Below, piece after piece: positions 17,600-27,106 of a stretch of DNA of 64,000 nucleotides (within the stretch, counting starts at the first letter, position 1; the number at the start of each line of letters is the position of its first letter). A program made the translations under genes and the position numbers. The stretch is taken from contig NZ_JBFATZ010000007.1 of the NCBI RefSeq assembly GCF_040678635.1, forward strand, positions 62,001-126,000. Direction: 5' to 3'. This DNA comes from Thermopolyspora sp040678635. Its GTDB lineage: Bacteria > Actinomycetota > Actinomycetes > Streptosporangiales > Streptosporangiaceae. The notes under the pieces are model-generated. The model saw nothing but the letters and a program-made list of their open reading frames with translations. It was not told the origin of the DNA and made no database searches.

Positions 17600-18703
17600 T
17601 CAGGCCTTCTTCAGCTCGGCGGCCACGGTCTCGAGCAGGTCGTTCCAGGAGGCCTCGAACTTCTCCACGCCCTCCTCCTCCAGCACCCGGACCACGTCGT
17701 CGTAGTCGACGCCGACCTGCTTGAGCCCGGCCATGACCCCCCAGGCGCCCTCGTACCCGTCCCGCACCGTGTCGCCGGTGATCCTGGACCCGGCGGCGAC
17801 GGCGTCGATCGTCTTCTCCGGCATCGTGTTGACCGTGCCGCGGGCCACCAGCTCGTCGACGTACAGGGTGGGGGAGTAGTCGGGGTTCTTCACGCCCGTG
17901 GAGGCCCATAGCGGGCGCTGCGGCCGGGCGCCGTCGGCCCGCAGCGACTCCCAGCGCGGCGTGTTGACCACGTCCTCGAACGCGGCGTGCGCCAGGCGGG
18001 CGTTGGCGACGGCGGCCTTGCCGCGCAGCGCGAGCGCCTCCGGCGTGCCGATCTTCTCCAGCCGCTTGTCGATCTCGGTGTCCACCCGGCTGACGAAGAA
18101 CGACGCCACCGACTCGATCGTGCTCAGGTCCAGGCCCCTGCGGCGGGCCGCCTCCAGGCCGTCCAGCCAGGCGTCCATGACCGCGCGGTACCGGTCGAGG
18201 GAGAAGATCAGCGTGACGTTGACGCTGATGCCCTCCGACAGCGCCTGCGTGATCGCGGGCAGGCCCTCGACCGTCGCCGGAATCTTGATCATCAGGTTGG
18301 GCCGGTCCACCAGCCACCACAGCGCGCGGGCCTCGGCGATCGTCCGCTCGGTGTCGCGGGCCAGGCGCGGGTCCACCTCGATCGACACCCGGCCGTCCTT
18401 GCCGCCGCTGTCGATGTAGACCTGCTTGAGCACGTCGCACGCCCACCGGATGTCATAGGTGGTGATCGCCCGCACGGCCTCGCCCACGTCCACGCCGCGC
18501 ACCGCCAGGTCGTGCAGCTGCTCCTGGTACGCGTCGCCCTTGCTCAGCGCCGCCGCGAAGATCGTCGGATTGGAGGTGACGCCCACGACCTCCTTGTCGC
18601 GGATGAGCTCTTCCAGGTTGCCGCTGCGCAGGCGCTCCCGGCTGATGTCGTCCAGCCAGATCGACACGCCCTGGGCGGAGAGGGCCTTCAAGTTCTCGCT
18701 CAT
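17600..18703 (-). CDS. tal: Transaldolase
   Basis: 367 residues, the usual length of the actinobacterial (long) transaldolases. Signatures include SIWLDDISRERL at the N-terminus, GVTSNPTIF (phosphate-binding), EVDPRLA, LMIKIPAT with the Schiff-base Lys, SVNVTLIFS, and ASFFVSRVD. It transfers dihydroxyacetone units in the non-oxidative pentose-phosphate pathway. It starts 9 nt after tkt, with which it is co-transcribed. Confidence 0.97.
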   Translation of the reverse strand: MSENLKALSAQGVSIWLDDISRERLRSGNLEELIRDKEVVGVTSNPTIFAAALSKGDAYQEQLHDLAVRGVDVGEAVRAITTYDIRWACDVLKQVYIDSGGKDGRVSIEVDPRLARDTERTIAEARALWWLVDRPNLMIKIPATVEGLPAITQALSEGISVNVTLIFSLDRYRAVMDAWLDGLEAARRRGLDLSTIESVASFFVSRVDTEIDKRLEKIGTPEALALRGKAAVANARLAHAAFEDVVNTPRWESLRADGARPQRPLWASTGVKNPDYSPTLYVDELVARGTVNTMPEKTIDAVAAGSRITGDTVRDGYEGAWGVMAGLKQVGVDYDDVVRVLEEEGVEKFEASWNDLLETVAAELKKA

Positions 18704-18712
18704 GGTCGTTCC

Positions 18713-20881
18713 TCAGTTCCCGGTTGTCTCGCCCCTGTCGGCCCCCGTCTTGGCCAGGCTGGCCTTCGCCGCCGCCACGACCCGCTCGGGGGTGAAACCG
18801 AACTGCCTGAAGAGGGTCTTGTACGGCGCCGACGCACCGAAGTGCTCCAGGCTGACCACTTGGCCCTCTTCCCCTACGAACTCCCGCCAACCCAGGCTGA
18901 TTCCCGCCTCCACGGCGACGCGGGCGCGGACCGCCGGCGGCAGCACCGTCTGCCGGTAGGCGGGGTCCTGGGCGCGGAACCACTCCACGCACGGCATCGA
19001 CACCACCCGGGTCGGGAAGCCCTCCGACTCGAGGATCCCGCGGGCCTCGACGGCGAGCTCGACCTCGCTGCCGGTGGCGATGAGGATCACCCGCGGCTGG
19101 CCGGTGGAGGCGTCCTGGAGGATGTAGCCGCCCTTGGCGACCTTCGTCGCGTCGGCGGTCTCCGCGTACACCGGCAGGTTCTGCCGGGTGAGGGCGAGCG
19201 CGGCCGGGCGGTCGGTGTGCTCCAGCACGGTCCGCCAGGCGGCGGCGGTCTCGTTCGCGTCGGCCGGGCGCACCACGTCCAGGCCGGGGATGGCGCGCAG
19301 CGCCCACAGGTGCTCGACCGGCTGGTGGGTCGGGCCGTCCTCGCCCAGGCCGATCGAGTCGTGCGTCCACACGTAGACGACCGGCAGCCTCATCAGCGCG
19401 GCGAGCCGTACGGCCGGGCGCATGTAGTCGCTGAACACCAGGAACGTGCCGCCGTAGGGCCGGGTGCCGCCGTGCAGCGCGATGCCGTTGAGGATCGCCC
19501 CCATGCCGTGCTCGCGGATGCCGAAGTGCAGCGTGCGCCCGTACGGCCCGCCGGGGAACTCCTTGGTCTGGAACTCCTCCGGGATGAACGACGGCTCGCC
19601 CTTCATCGTCGTGTTGTTGCTCTCGGCCAGGTCGGCCGAGCCGCCCCACAGCTCCGGCAGTACCGGCGCGAGCGCGTTCAGCACCTCCCCGGACGCCTTG
19701 CGGGTCGCGATGCTCGTGCCGGGCTCGAACGTCGGCAGCGCCTCGGCCCACCCGGCGGGCAGCGTGCGCGAGGAGATCCGGTCGAACTCGGCGGCGCGCT
19801 CGGGGTTGGCGGCGCGCCAGCTCTCGTACGACTTGGTCCACTCCGCGTGCGCCCGGCGGCCCCGCTCCGCGACCCCGCGGGCGTGATCAAGCACATCGGC
19901 AGGTACGTCGAAGCCGATGTCGGGGTTCATGCCCAGCACGCGCTTGGTGGCCGCCACCTCGTCCGCGCCGAGCGCCGAGCCGTGGATCTTGCCGGTGTTC
20001 TGCTTGTTCGGCGCCGGCCAGCCGATGATGGTGCGCAGCCTGATCAGCGTGGGCCGCTCGGTCTCGGCCCGCCCGGCCTCCAGCGCCGCGTGCAGCGCGG
20101 CCACGTCCTCGTGGTAGCCGCCGCCATCGGTCCAGTCGACGCTCAGCACGTGCCAGCCGTACGCCTCGTAGCGCTTGGCGACGTCCTCCGACTTGGCGAT
20201 CGTGGTGTCGTCCTCGATGGAGATGCGGTTGTCGTCGTAGATGACGACGAGGTTGCCGAGCTTCTGGTGCCCGGCGAGGGCGCTGACCTCGTGGCTGATG
20301 CCCTCCTCGATGTCGCCGTCGGAGACGAAGCACCAGATCATGTGGTCTAACGGGCTCGTGCCCGGCGCCGCGTCCGGGTCGAACAGGCCACGCTCGCGGC
20401 GGGCCGCCATCGCCATGCCCACCGCGTTGCCGATGCCCTGGCCCAGCGGCCCGGTGGTGGTCTCCACGCCCAGCGTGTGGCCGTACTCGGGGTGGCCCGG
20501 AGTGCGGCTGTCCCACTGGCGCAGCGCCTTGAGATCGTCGAGCGTCAGGCCGTACCCCGACAGATAAAGCTGGATGTACAGCGTCAGGCTCGAATGGCCA
20601 CAGGAAAGCACGAATCGGTCACGACCCGGCCACGTTGGGTCGGTCGGGTCATGCCGCATCGTACGTTGGAACAACAGGTACGCTGCGGGCGCGAGGCTCA
20701 TCGCGGTGCCGGGATGGCCCGAACCCGCCTTCTCCACCGCGTCCATCGCCAAGGCACGTACAACGTCGACGGCTCGGCGATCGAGGTCGCCCCACTCCAG
20801 GGTCGGCACGAGTTCGCTGCTCAACTGCTCGATCTCCAGATCTGGTCGTTGGTATTGCGCCGGGTGTGCGTTCCCGCCCAT
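18713..20881 (-). CDS. tkt: Transketolase
   Basis: 722 residues. A thiamine-diphosphate enzyme moving two-carbon units between sugar phosphates. Visible features are AGSGHPGTAMSLAP (N-terminal), CGHSSLTLYIQLY, the GDIEEGISHE motif with the downstream D-N-R metal ligands (YDDNRISIE), GRTLHFGIREHGMG, and FLVFSDYMRPA in the pyrimidine domain. ATG at 20881; a GTG about 24 codons later is possible and nearer the usual length. First gene of the operon, divergent from ctaB. Confidence 0.97.
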   Translation of the reverse strand: MGGNAHPAQYQRPDLEIEQLSSELVPTLEWGDLDRRAVDVVRALAMDAVEKAGSGHPGTAMSLAPAAYLLFQRTMRHDPTDPTWPGRDRFVLSCGHSSLTLYIQLYLSGYGLTLDDLKALRQWDSRTPGHPEYGHTLGVETTTGPLGQGIGNAVGMAMAARRERGLFDPDAAPGTSPLDHMIWCFVSDGDIEEGISHEVSALAGHQKLGNLVVIYDDNRISIEDDTTIAKSEDVAKRYEAYGWHVLSVDWTDGGGYHEDVAALHAALEAGRAETERPTLIRLRTIIGWPAPNKQNTGKIHGSALGADEVAATKRVLGMNPDIGFDVPADVLDHARGVAERGRRAHAEWTKSYESWRAANPERAAEFDRISSRTLPAGWAEALPTFEPGTSIATRKASGEVLNALAPVLPELWGGSADLAESNNTTMKGEPSFIPEEFQTKEFPGGPYGRTLHFGIREHGMGAILNGIALHGGTRPYGGTFLVFSDYMRPAVRLAALMRLPVVYVWTHDSIGLGEDGPTHQPVEHLWALRAIPGLDVVRPADANETAAAWRTVLEHTDRPAALALTRQNLPVYAETADATKVAKGGYILQDASTGQPRVILIATGSEVELAVEARGILESEGFPTRVVSMPCVEWFRAQDPAYRQTVLPPAVRARVAVEAGISLGWREFVGEEGQVVSLEHFGASAPYKTLFRQFGFTPERVVAAAKASLAKTGADRGETTGN

Positions 20882-21336
20882 ACGCGACCCTAGTGGTTTC
20901 GCGCGCACACCGAGGCGTTGACACCGGTTAGTCATCTTTAGGTTTGCCCCTATCCGCCACCTGCCCACGGTCGCGACGGCGACACGGGCCACACGAGGAG
21001 CCATCACCCGACTGCACATCCGTACGCGATCGCTCAGGCGCGCGGGCACCGCTCGCCGGTACGCCCTGCACGACGGCCGCACCCGATCGGGCGGAAACCC
21101 GATCGGGCGGAGGAGGAAGGGGGGCGCGGCCACCCTCCCACACCGTCGTGAATCCATCATGAGCAGGCATGAACTGGGAATACACGGCCCGGATCGGGTA
21201 TTCCCCCGGGTCAGGTGCGGACCCGGCCACCCACACGACTACAGTGAGTTCCCGGGCTTGAGCCATAGCCCCACACGCACAAATCCGCTCCAAATCACGA
21301 GGTTGACGCGTTGACCCCGCACCCACTGGACGCGCC
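20882..21336. other. Divergent tkt/ctaB intergenic region
   Basis: 455 bp that must contain the promoters for the pentose-phosphate operon (left) and ctaB (right). Two direct copies of CCCGATCGGGCGG, each containing the palindrome CCCGATCGGG, lie at 21082-21094 and 21098-21110. They could be paired protein-binding sites. No other gene is evident. Confidence 0.5.
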
Positions 21337-22299
21337 TTGACGGTCCTGACTAACAAGCACTCGGTGGCCGGCCTGGAGCCGCTCGACCCGATCCCGATGG
21401 TCGCCGGTTCGCGGCGCTCCCTGGCCGAGGTGGTGGGGGCGTACGTCGCGCTGACCAAGCCGCGGATCATCGAACTGCTGCTCATCACGACCCTGCCGGT
21501 GATGTTCCTGGCCGCCGACGGGTTCCCGCCGCTGTGGACGGCCCTGGCCACGATGGTGTTCGGCACCATGTCGGCCGGCAGCGCCAACGTCCTCAACTGC
21601 TATATCGACCGCGACATCGACGCGCGCATGCGCCGCACGCGCCGCCGCCCCCTCGCCCGCCACCAGGTCTCCCCGCGTGGCGCCCTGATCTTCGGCTTCG
21701 TGCTGGGCGTGCTGTCGACCGTCGGCCTGGGCCTGTCGGTCAACTGGCTCGCCGGCGGCCTGTCGCTGGCGGCGATCCTCTACTACGTGCTGGTCTACTC
21801 GATCCTGCTCAAGCGGCGCACCACGCAGAACGTCGTCTGGGGCGGCATCGCCGGCTGCATGCCCGTCATGATCGGCTGGGCCGGCATCACCGGCCGCCTC
21901 GACTGGGCCCCCCTGGTCCTGTTCGGCGTCGTCTTCTTCTGGACCCCGCCGCACACCTGGACCCTCGCCATGCGCTACCGCGAGGACTACGCCGCCGCCA
22001 AGGTCCCCATGCTCCCCGTCGTCGCCGGAGAACGCCGCGTCGCCATGGAGAGCCTCCTGTACACCTGGGCGACCGTCCTGTGCTCCCTGCTGCTGTGGCC
22101 CCTGGCGGGCATGACCCCCTTCTACGCCGCCACCGCGGCCCTGCTCGGCGGCGCCATCCTCTGGGAGGCCCACCGCCTGCTCAACCGGGTCAACGCCGGC
22201 GTGACCGGGGTGGCCCTGCGCCCAATGCGCTTCTTCCACCTGTCCAACGTCTACCTGGCCCTCCTCTTCCTCGTGGTCGCCATCGACTCCCTCCTGTGA
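21337..22299 (+). CDS. ctaB: Protoheme IX farnesyltransferase (heme O synthase)
   Basis: 320 residues, UbiA prenyltransferase superfamily, about eight membrane helices. It farnesylates heme b to heme O for cytochrome c oxidase. The two Asp-rich motifs are present: NCYIDRDIDARM, and the second around YREDYAAAKVPMLP; LTKPRIIELLL near the N-terminus is characteristic. The start is uncertain: TTG at 21337 preserves an N-terminus like relatives, but a GTG at 21364 is an alternative and neither has a strong ribosome-binding site. The pathway partner ctaA is at 34992-35987. Confidence 0.94.
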   Translation: MTVLTNKHSVAGLEPLDPIPMVAGSRRSLAEVVGAYVALTKPRIIELLLITTLPVMFLAADGFPPLWTALATMVFGTMSAGSANVLNCYIDRDIDARMRRTRRRPLARHQVSPRGALIFGFVLGVLSTVGLGLSVNWLAGGLSLAAILYYVLVYSILLKRRTTQNVVWGGIAGCMPVMIGWAGITGRLDWAPLVLFGVVFFWTPPHTWTLAMRYREDYAAAKVPMLPVVAGERRVAMESLLYTWATVLCSLLLWPLAGMTPFYAATAALLGGAILWEAHRLLNRVNAGVTGVALRPMRFFHLSNVYLALLFLVVAIDSLL

Positions 22300-22574
22300 C
22301 CACCTGACCCGCGAATCCGGGCGTACCGGCGTGAACGATTCACTCGCGTCGCGTACGCCCGGAACCGTCTCGTCCCCCAAGCCGCCGTTCCCCGCGCCGC
22401 TCGCCGACCCCGTCGCACCGCCCGGTCTCGGCCGTACGCCGGAGATGGCGGGCGATACAAGGTCACAAAGGATCACCCCTGCGCCGTCGCGCCCGGCCGC
22501 CAGCCCCACCCCGGCGGATGGTCCACCTTCAGCCTGTCCTCGCCCTGGCCGGTACGGCGACCTCCTCTTCACCC

Positions 22575-22750
22575 GGTCGGTCCTTCCTGACGCCGGGACG
22601 GCGCTTGGGCGTACGGTGCCCCGGCTTCACGGGGTCGGTCTTTCTTCGGCGCCGGGACGGCGCTTGGGCGTAGGGTGCAGCCCGGCTTCACCGAACCGGT
22701 CCTTCCTGGCGCCGGGACGGCGCTTGGGCGTACGGTGCAGCCCGGCGCCA
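22575..22750. repeat. Three tandem copies of a 59-60-bp repeat
   Basis: The core GCCGGGACGGCGCTTGGGCG occurs at 22592, 22651 and 22711 within imperfect 59-60-bp units that also share GGTCCTTCCTGGC and GGTGCAGCCCGGCTTCAC. They lie in the 493-bp gap between ctaB and the convergent oxidoreductase. Inverted GC-rich segments suggest hairpins. On the minus strand they form a 60-codon open frame of repeated peptide that I do not believe is a gene. Confidence 0.8.
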
Positions 22751-22792
22751 TATGGACGGCGCCCGGCCCGGTGAACGTTCTCGGTCACCGCA

Positions 22793-23716
22793 CTAATCGC
22801 CCTCCACGACCCGGATGATCGTCTTGCCGGCTGTGCGCCGACCGGGCGCGAACGCGGAGGGCGCCTCGGCGAGCGTCCGCACGGCCCCGACGATCGGGCG
22901 AAGCCGCCCGTCCTTGACCCGTCGTACCAGATCCGCGAGCCGCGCGCGATCGGGCTCGACGACGAAGAAGATCGCCTTCCCGTCAGGTGGCCGGACCGCG
23001 GGCGGCGCAACGATGGTGACGAGCGTGCCGCCGGGCCGCACCAGCGCGGCCGAGCGATCCAGGACGTCCCCGCCGATCCCGTCGAACACCACATCGACCT
23101 GACCGGCATCCTCCAGCGCATCGGCCTGCAGATCCAGGAAGACATGCGCGCCGAGCCCGAGCGCCGTCTCCCTGTCGCCCGCCCTCCCGGTGCCGATCAC
23201 CCGGGCTCCCGCCTCCCGCGCGAGCTGCACCGCGATGGACCCGACGCCGCCCGCGCTGCCGTGGATCAGGACGGTCTGCCCGGCAACCAGACGACCGTGA
23301 TCGAACAACCCCTGCCACGCGGTCAGCCCGGCGATCGGCAGCGCGGCGGCCACGGCGTGGTCGACGTCGGCGGGCAGCGGCGCCAGGTTACGGGCCTCCA
23401 CCGCCACGTACTCGGCCAGCGAACCGTTGCGGGCCCAATCGGTCAGCCCGAACACCCGCTGGCCGACGGTCAGCCCCGTCGTTCCGTACCCCAGCTCGGC
23501 GACCACACCCGACACCTCATGCCCGAGCACACTGGGCGTGCGGTCGCGTCCGGCGCGATCGGTCCACGTCCCCGGCCAGTCGAGCTCGGTGCGGATGAAC
23601 CCCGCGGCATGCACCCGGACGACCACGTCGTTCTCGGCGGCGCGCGGGTACGGCTCATCCGTCAAACAGAGCCCGGCCAGACCCGCGGCGCGGTCCCGAA
23701 CGGTGATGGCTCGCAT
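22793..23716 (-). CDS. Quinone-oxidoreductase-type medium-chain dehydrogenase
   Basis: 307 residues, MDR superfamily. A GroES-like N-terminal domain with VLGHEVSGVV is followed by a Rossmann domain with HGSAGGVGSIAVQLA, the NADPH-binding motif of quinone oxidoreductases. No structural or catalytic zinc Cys cluster is seen, which fits the zinc-free NADPH:quinone reductase branch. Start ATG at 23716 (a longer reading frame to 23848 has no support). Divergent from the PPOX gene, 143 nt away. Substrate unknown. Confidence 0.88.
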   Translation of the reverse strand: MRAITVRDRAAGLAGLCLTDEPYPRAAENDVVVRVHAAGFIRTELDWPGTWTDRAGRDRTPSVLGHEVSGVVAELGYGTTGLTVGQRVFGLTDWARNGSLAEYVAVEARNLAPLPADVDHAVAAALPIAGLTAWQGLFDHGRLVAGQTVLIHGSAGGVGSIAVQLAREAGARVIGTGRAGDRETALGLGAHVFLDLQADALEDAGQVDVVFDGIGGDVLDRSAALVRPGGTLVTIVAPPAVRPPDGKAIFFVVEPDRARLADLVRRVKDGRLRPIVGAVRTLAEAPSAFAPGRRTAGKTIIRVVEGD

Positions 23717-23859
23717 GACGGTCCTCACTCGCGGCGGAGACATCGAACAGGACGAATGTAAACGCGCGCCCCTCCCCGGACCTGCGCCGACACGACGCGG
23801 CGTACCAATCGCCCTCGAAAAAGCGCTCACCGTGACCGCGACGGCCATACGCTCGACCC

Positions 23860-24303
23860 GTGGTAGACCTTGCGAACTTCGCCCGGCTCATCCCCGAAGA
23901 CCACGGCCTCTGCGTCGTCTCGACCCTCCGCCCCGACGGAACCATCCGCTCGTCGGTCGTCAACGCCGGCGTCCTGCCCCACCCCCTCACCGACCGGCCC
24001 GTGATCGGGCTCGTCGCCAGGGGCACGGCCCGCAAACTCGCGGACCTGCGTGAGCGCCCATACGCGAACATCGTGGTGCGCGCCGGCTGGCAGTGGGCGG
24101 GAGCCGACGGCCGAGTGGACCTGATCGGCCCGGACGACCCGGCCCCGGACATCGACGCCGAGGGCCTACGTCTCCTGCTCCGCGACATCTTCACCGCCGC
24201 GGGCGGCACCCACGACGACTGGGACACCTACGACCGCGTCATGGCCGAGGAACGCCGCACCGCCGTACTCCTCACCCCGGAACGCGTCTTCGGCAACCGT
24301 TGA
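23860..24303 (+). CDS. Pyridoxamine-5'-phosphate-oxidase-fold protein (PPOX/FDOR class)
   Basis: 147 residues. The start FARLIPEDHGLCVVSTLRPD is typical of the split-barrel flavin or F420-binding family; the strand pattern with SSVVNAG and GLVARGTARKLADLRERPYANIVV matches the cofactor-binding barrel. Such small PPOX proteins in actinomycetes often use F420. GTG start; a second GTG-like option is not present nearby. Substrate unknown. Confidence 0.8.
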   Translation: MVDLANFARLIPEDHGLCVVSTLRPDGTIRSSVVNAGVLPHPLTDRPVIGLVARGTARKLADLRERPYANIVVRAGWQWAGADGRVDLIGPDDPAPDIDAEGLRLLLRDIFTAAGGTHDDWDTYDRVMAEERRTAVLLTPERVFGNR

Positions 24304-24560
24304 CACCCGCCACGTCCCGGCGCGAGCAGACCGTCGGCTGTGGAACTCTTCGCAACGCCGCTCCGGATGCTCTTCGGCGTCGCCGGAGACCGCCGTGTGC
24401 TCGTCAAGCGACCAATCACGTGATTCGAGCTCTGACTTGTGGCGATGGTCGTGGCCCGCAGGTGATTTCGTGAACGACTGGCCGCGTTGTCACCTGCGGG
24501 GCCACTTCGGCTTGAGCGCATACGAGTGGACGTGGCAGGTGCTCGGTACGAATTGGCTGG

Positions 24561-26171
24561 TCAGCCGAGAGAGCGGATGCGGTCGTCAAGGTCAGATACG
24601 GCGTGGGTGTTGTTCCAGGGGTTGAGTTTCTCCCGGTCCTCAACGATGGAGCGGGCCAGACGGGGCGAGGTATTACGCCGCGCCAGGGCGGCGGCTTCGC
24701 TGATGTGCTCGCAGGCTTGCTCGATGTTGCGGAGTTGCATGTGAGCTCGGGCGGCGTACAGGTGCGTGTAGGCGACGTCGCGAATGAGAGCGGGATCGAG
24801 GGTGGCCAACGAGGTCGTCGCCAGGTGCAGTGCCGGTGTGGGAGTGCCCATATCGAGGAGGCATCGGGCCTGCGCGCCCATGTAGGTCGCCTCGCTGTAG
24901 AAATAGACGCGGGACGATCCATCACCGGGGTCCGCCCTGCTCAGCTCGCGTTTTGAGCGCTCGAGGGCGCGCATGCAGTCAAGGCGGTCCTTGCGGCTGG
25001 CGGATCGGCCGGACCGGCGGGCGATGGCGGCGTGGGCGCGGGCTTCCACGCCATAGGCGTAAGCGCTCAGCAGGGGGTCGTTTGTCCGGCTGCTCCATCT
25101 CTGCGCGCCGAGGGCGTGCTCAAGAGCTAAACGGGGGTCGCCGTGCCAGGTCGTCAGGTGGCTCCAGGCGGCAAGGACGAGGCTGCAGGTCGCGTCGTCG
25201 GCGGCAAGGTGCGCCATCTTGTGGGCTTGGGCGTAGTAGTGGTGGGCGCTGTTGAAGTCGTTGAGGTTGAACAGCATCCAGGCGATGCTTCGCCCGGCGT
25301 TGGCAAGCAAGGACAGCAATTTAGGGCGAACCTGGTCGCTTGCCCCGCCTGCGAGGACAGTTTGGAGCAGCCGGTGCTGCGCGATCATGGTTTCCAGGAC
25401 GGGTTGGGGGCCGAGAGCGTCCTCCTGACGCATCACGTGTCGTAGGACCGTCTCCATGTGGTCGACGGTGGCGTCGTCCACCCGAACGGGGTCGGCGACG
25501 GCCGACGCGACCCGGTCCAGGTCCTCGGGACTGAGGAGGTCGAATGCCGGTGAGGCATAGGCGGCTGTCGCAGCGGCCCCCAGCACGGTCAAGGCGTCTC
25601 GTCGTTTCACTTGGGCAGCCCAACGGACTAGGGAGTGGATGAGCCGGTCGTACTCCTGGTCGCGTGGCTCCTGGGTGCGGGCCGGGGAAGAGAAGGGTTC
25701 TGGGTGCCATCGCGACAAGATGTTCAGGACATCCTCGACAGCAAGGCTAGGCAGGACTTCGGTTGCGGGAACGTCGCCAGACGGCGCGATTCTCGTGTCG
25801 GGAGGGTGAGGGGTGTCGGGGTCGGCGGGGGTGTGGTCCTCGGCGTCGATCAGGTCGGTGGTGCGGCATTGGTAGATGCGGGCCAGGCGGTTGAGGGCGG
25901 CCAGGGGTGGTTCGTGGCCGGTGGGGCCGGGCCAGGCCTCCCACCAGCCGAGTTTGCGGACGCTGAGGGGGTCGTCGGGCCACAGGGCGTCCCAGCGGAG
26001 GGTGACGGCGGCCTGGGTGAGGCGGTGGGCCTCGCGGAAGGCCTGGCGGGGGTTGAGGCGGTAGCGGCGCCGGTATTCGGCGGCGACCTGGGTCCAGGTC
26101 CAGCCGGCCTCGCGCAACTCGGCGGTGAGGCGGTCCATTTCCTGTTTGAGGCTGCGAGGCTTGCGGGGCAT
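24561..26171 (-). CDS. TPR-type transcriptional regulator (NsdA-like family), copy 1
   Basis: 536 residues. The first 115 residues (MPRKPRSLKQEMDRL, GWTWTQVAAEYRRRYRLNPR, WPDDPLSV, IYQCRTTDLIDAED) form the atypical helix-turn-helix domain found in many actinomycete regulators. A variable linker follows, then RRDALTVLGAAATAAYASPAF and a series of TPR-like helices to the end (ALEHALGAQRW, TPALHLATTSLATL, IEQACEHISEAAALAR). Such proteins are thought to regulate development or antibiotic production; the target is unknown. Start chosen at ATG 26171 with GGGAAGGGAG upstream, shared with copy 2 at 27438-29066. The 5' 375 bp are nearly identical to copy 2, while the TPR half has diverged. Confidence 0.8.
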   Translation of the reverse strand: MPRKPRSLKQEMDRLTAELREAGWTWTQVAAEYRRRYRLNPRQAFREAHRLTQAAVTLRWDALWPDDPLSVRKLGWWEAWPGPTGHEPPLAALNRLARIYQCRTTDLIDAEDHTPADPDTPHPPDTRIAPSGDVPATEVLPSLAVEDVLNILSRWHPEPFSSPARTQEPRDQEYDRLIHSLVRWAAQVKRRDALTVLGAAATAAYASPAFDLLSPEDLDRVASAVADPVRVDDATVDHMETVLRHVMRQEDALGPQPVLETMIAQHRLLQTVLAGGASDQVRPKLLSLLANAGRSIAWMLFNLNDFNSAHHYYAQAHKMAHLAADDATCSLVLAAWSHLTTWHGDPRLALEHALGAQRWSSRTNDPLLSAYAYGVEARAHAAIARRSGRSASRKDRLDCMRALERSKRELSRADPGDGSSRVYFYSEATYMGAQARCLLDMGTPTPALHLATTSLATLDPALIRDVAYTHLYAARAHMQLRNIEQACEHISEAAALARRNTSPRLARSIVEDREKLNPWNNTHAVSDLDDRIRSLG

Positions 26172-26194
26172 CGCCTGCTCCCTTCCCTGCCGCT
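25797..26194 (-). repeat. 398-bp block nearly identical to 28692-29089
   Basis: Covers the ribosome-binding site and about the first 125 codons of regulator copy 1. By eye the only difference from 28692-29089 is C/T at 25817 versus 28712. Sequence just upstream and everything downstream is clearly diverged. Confidence 0.92.
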
Positions 26195-26288
26195 GGTGGC
26201 GCTGCCCGGTCACTCCGACGGTATCGAAAGTGATCGCTCGATTACGTGGCGTTCCCGAAAATCGGAGGCGTGATCGCCGCCCGAAGCC

Positions 26289-26459
26289 GGTTATCACGTG
26301 ATGACCGGCGAGGGCGTCAAGCCCCTGGTCGACATCACCATCGACACCGACGGCAGCAGCGGCGACGCCACCGACAAGCCGACCGCCACCGCCACCCAAA
26401 CGCGTCCACAACCTCACCATCGACGCTATTCACACCTACCATGTGGTCCGCGTATTATG
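26289..26459 (+). pseudogene. Relic of a Hint (pretoxin) domain of a polymorphic toxin
   Basis: The first part reads TGEGVKPLVDITIDTDG and then a truncated TATAT segment, like the first half of Rhs-type pretoxin Hint domains (ITATDGHPF follows in intact ones). After a deletion and a frame change at about 26398 the sequence reads RVHNLTIDAIHTYHVV, the characteristic end of such domains. No toxin module follows; the frame stops about 13 codons later. I recognise the family from these motifs. Confidence 0.6.
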
Positions 26460-26480
26460 CCGTACTCGAGTTGTGGATAG

Positions 26481-26983
26481 GTGAAACAGGTGAAATATGT
26501 GATCGCTTCATCGGCTGAGCGGACACTGCGCCCATGGATCCAGGGCCTGGATGATCTCCCTAACGCAGATTTCCGTGTGGGACATATCCCCCAAGTTGGG
26601 GAAGGATGCGACGCCGAGGTCGTAGCCTTCATGTTCGCACACGACCGGTACGGAGGAACCCCACAGATTGGGAAATCCCAGGCGCTCGTCAACCACCTAC
26701 GGATGGATCTCCGAGAATCATCTTGGCGACCCCACCGCTTGCGTTGGAGGACCTCAAATCAGAAAACGAATCTTCCGGGTATGGCGATGATTCCATAGAG
26801 GAGCATGTGTTCCGGACTGTAAGGGCATGCCTCGATGAGGCTGAGCGTTTGAATCGCATGGATCCCTCGAAGCCCCCTATCCGATGCATTCTCCTTCATA
26901 TCGTCGGGCTGGGGTTTGATCGTCTCAAACCCGAGCCTGCGCTGAAGGGATTTCGTAGAGCGATTCTTGCGGACTCCAACTAG
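26481..26983 (+). pseudogene. Frameshifted gene of low GC, possible orphan immunity gene
   Basis: An open frame from GTG 26481 (MKQVKYVIASS, RVGHIPQVGEGCDAEVV, YGGTPQIGKSQALVN) continues in another frame from about 26700 (GSPRIILATPPLALEDL, IEEHVFRTVRACLDEAERL, KGFRRAILADSN). One extra or missing base near 26695-26712 joins the two into a coherent protein of about 165 residues. The composition is markedly more AT-rich than its neighbours, a sign of transfer. I do not recognise the family. Its place just after a Hint relic makes an immunity protein a reasonable guess. A sequencing error rather than decay is also possible. Confidence 0.6.
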
Positions 26984-27106
26984 CCGACGGCTGTTTGATG
27001 GATATTCGTGTGGACGGGTGGGGCTTGTCAAATTAATTTGGGTCACATTTCGGGGGTCGGGTCAGTTTGAATGGGTCCAGGAGGTTCAGGGGATACTCGG
27101 TGGCAG

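Noticed and set aside
14005..17911. Several long plus- and minus-strand frames across zwf and pgi
   Set aside because: Shadows of conserved enzymes; Arg/Gly-rich without motifs.
22569..22751. 60-residue minus-strand ORF with repeated peptide
   Set aside because: Coincides exactly with a tandem DNA repeat; no ribosome-binding site or homology.
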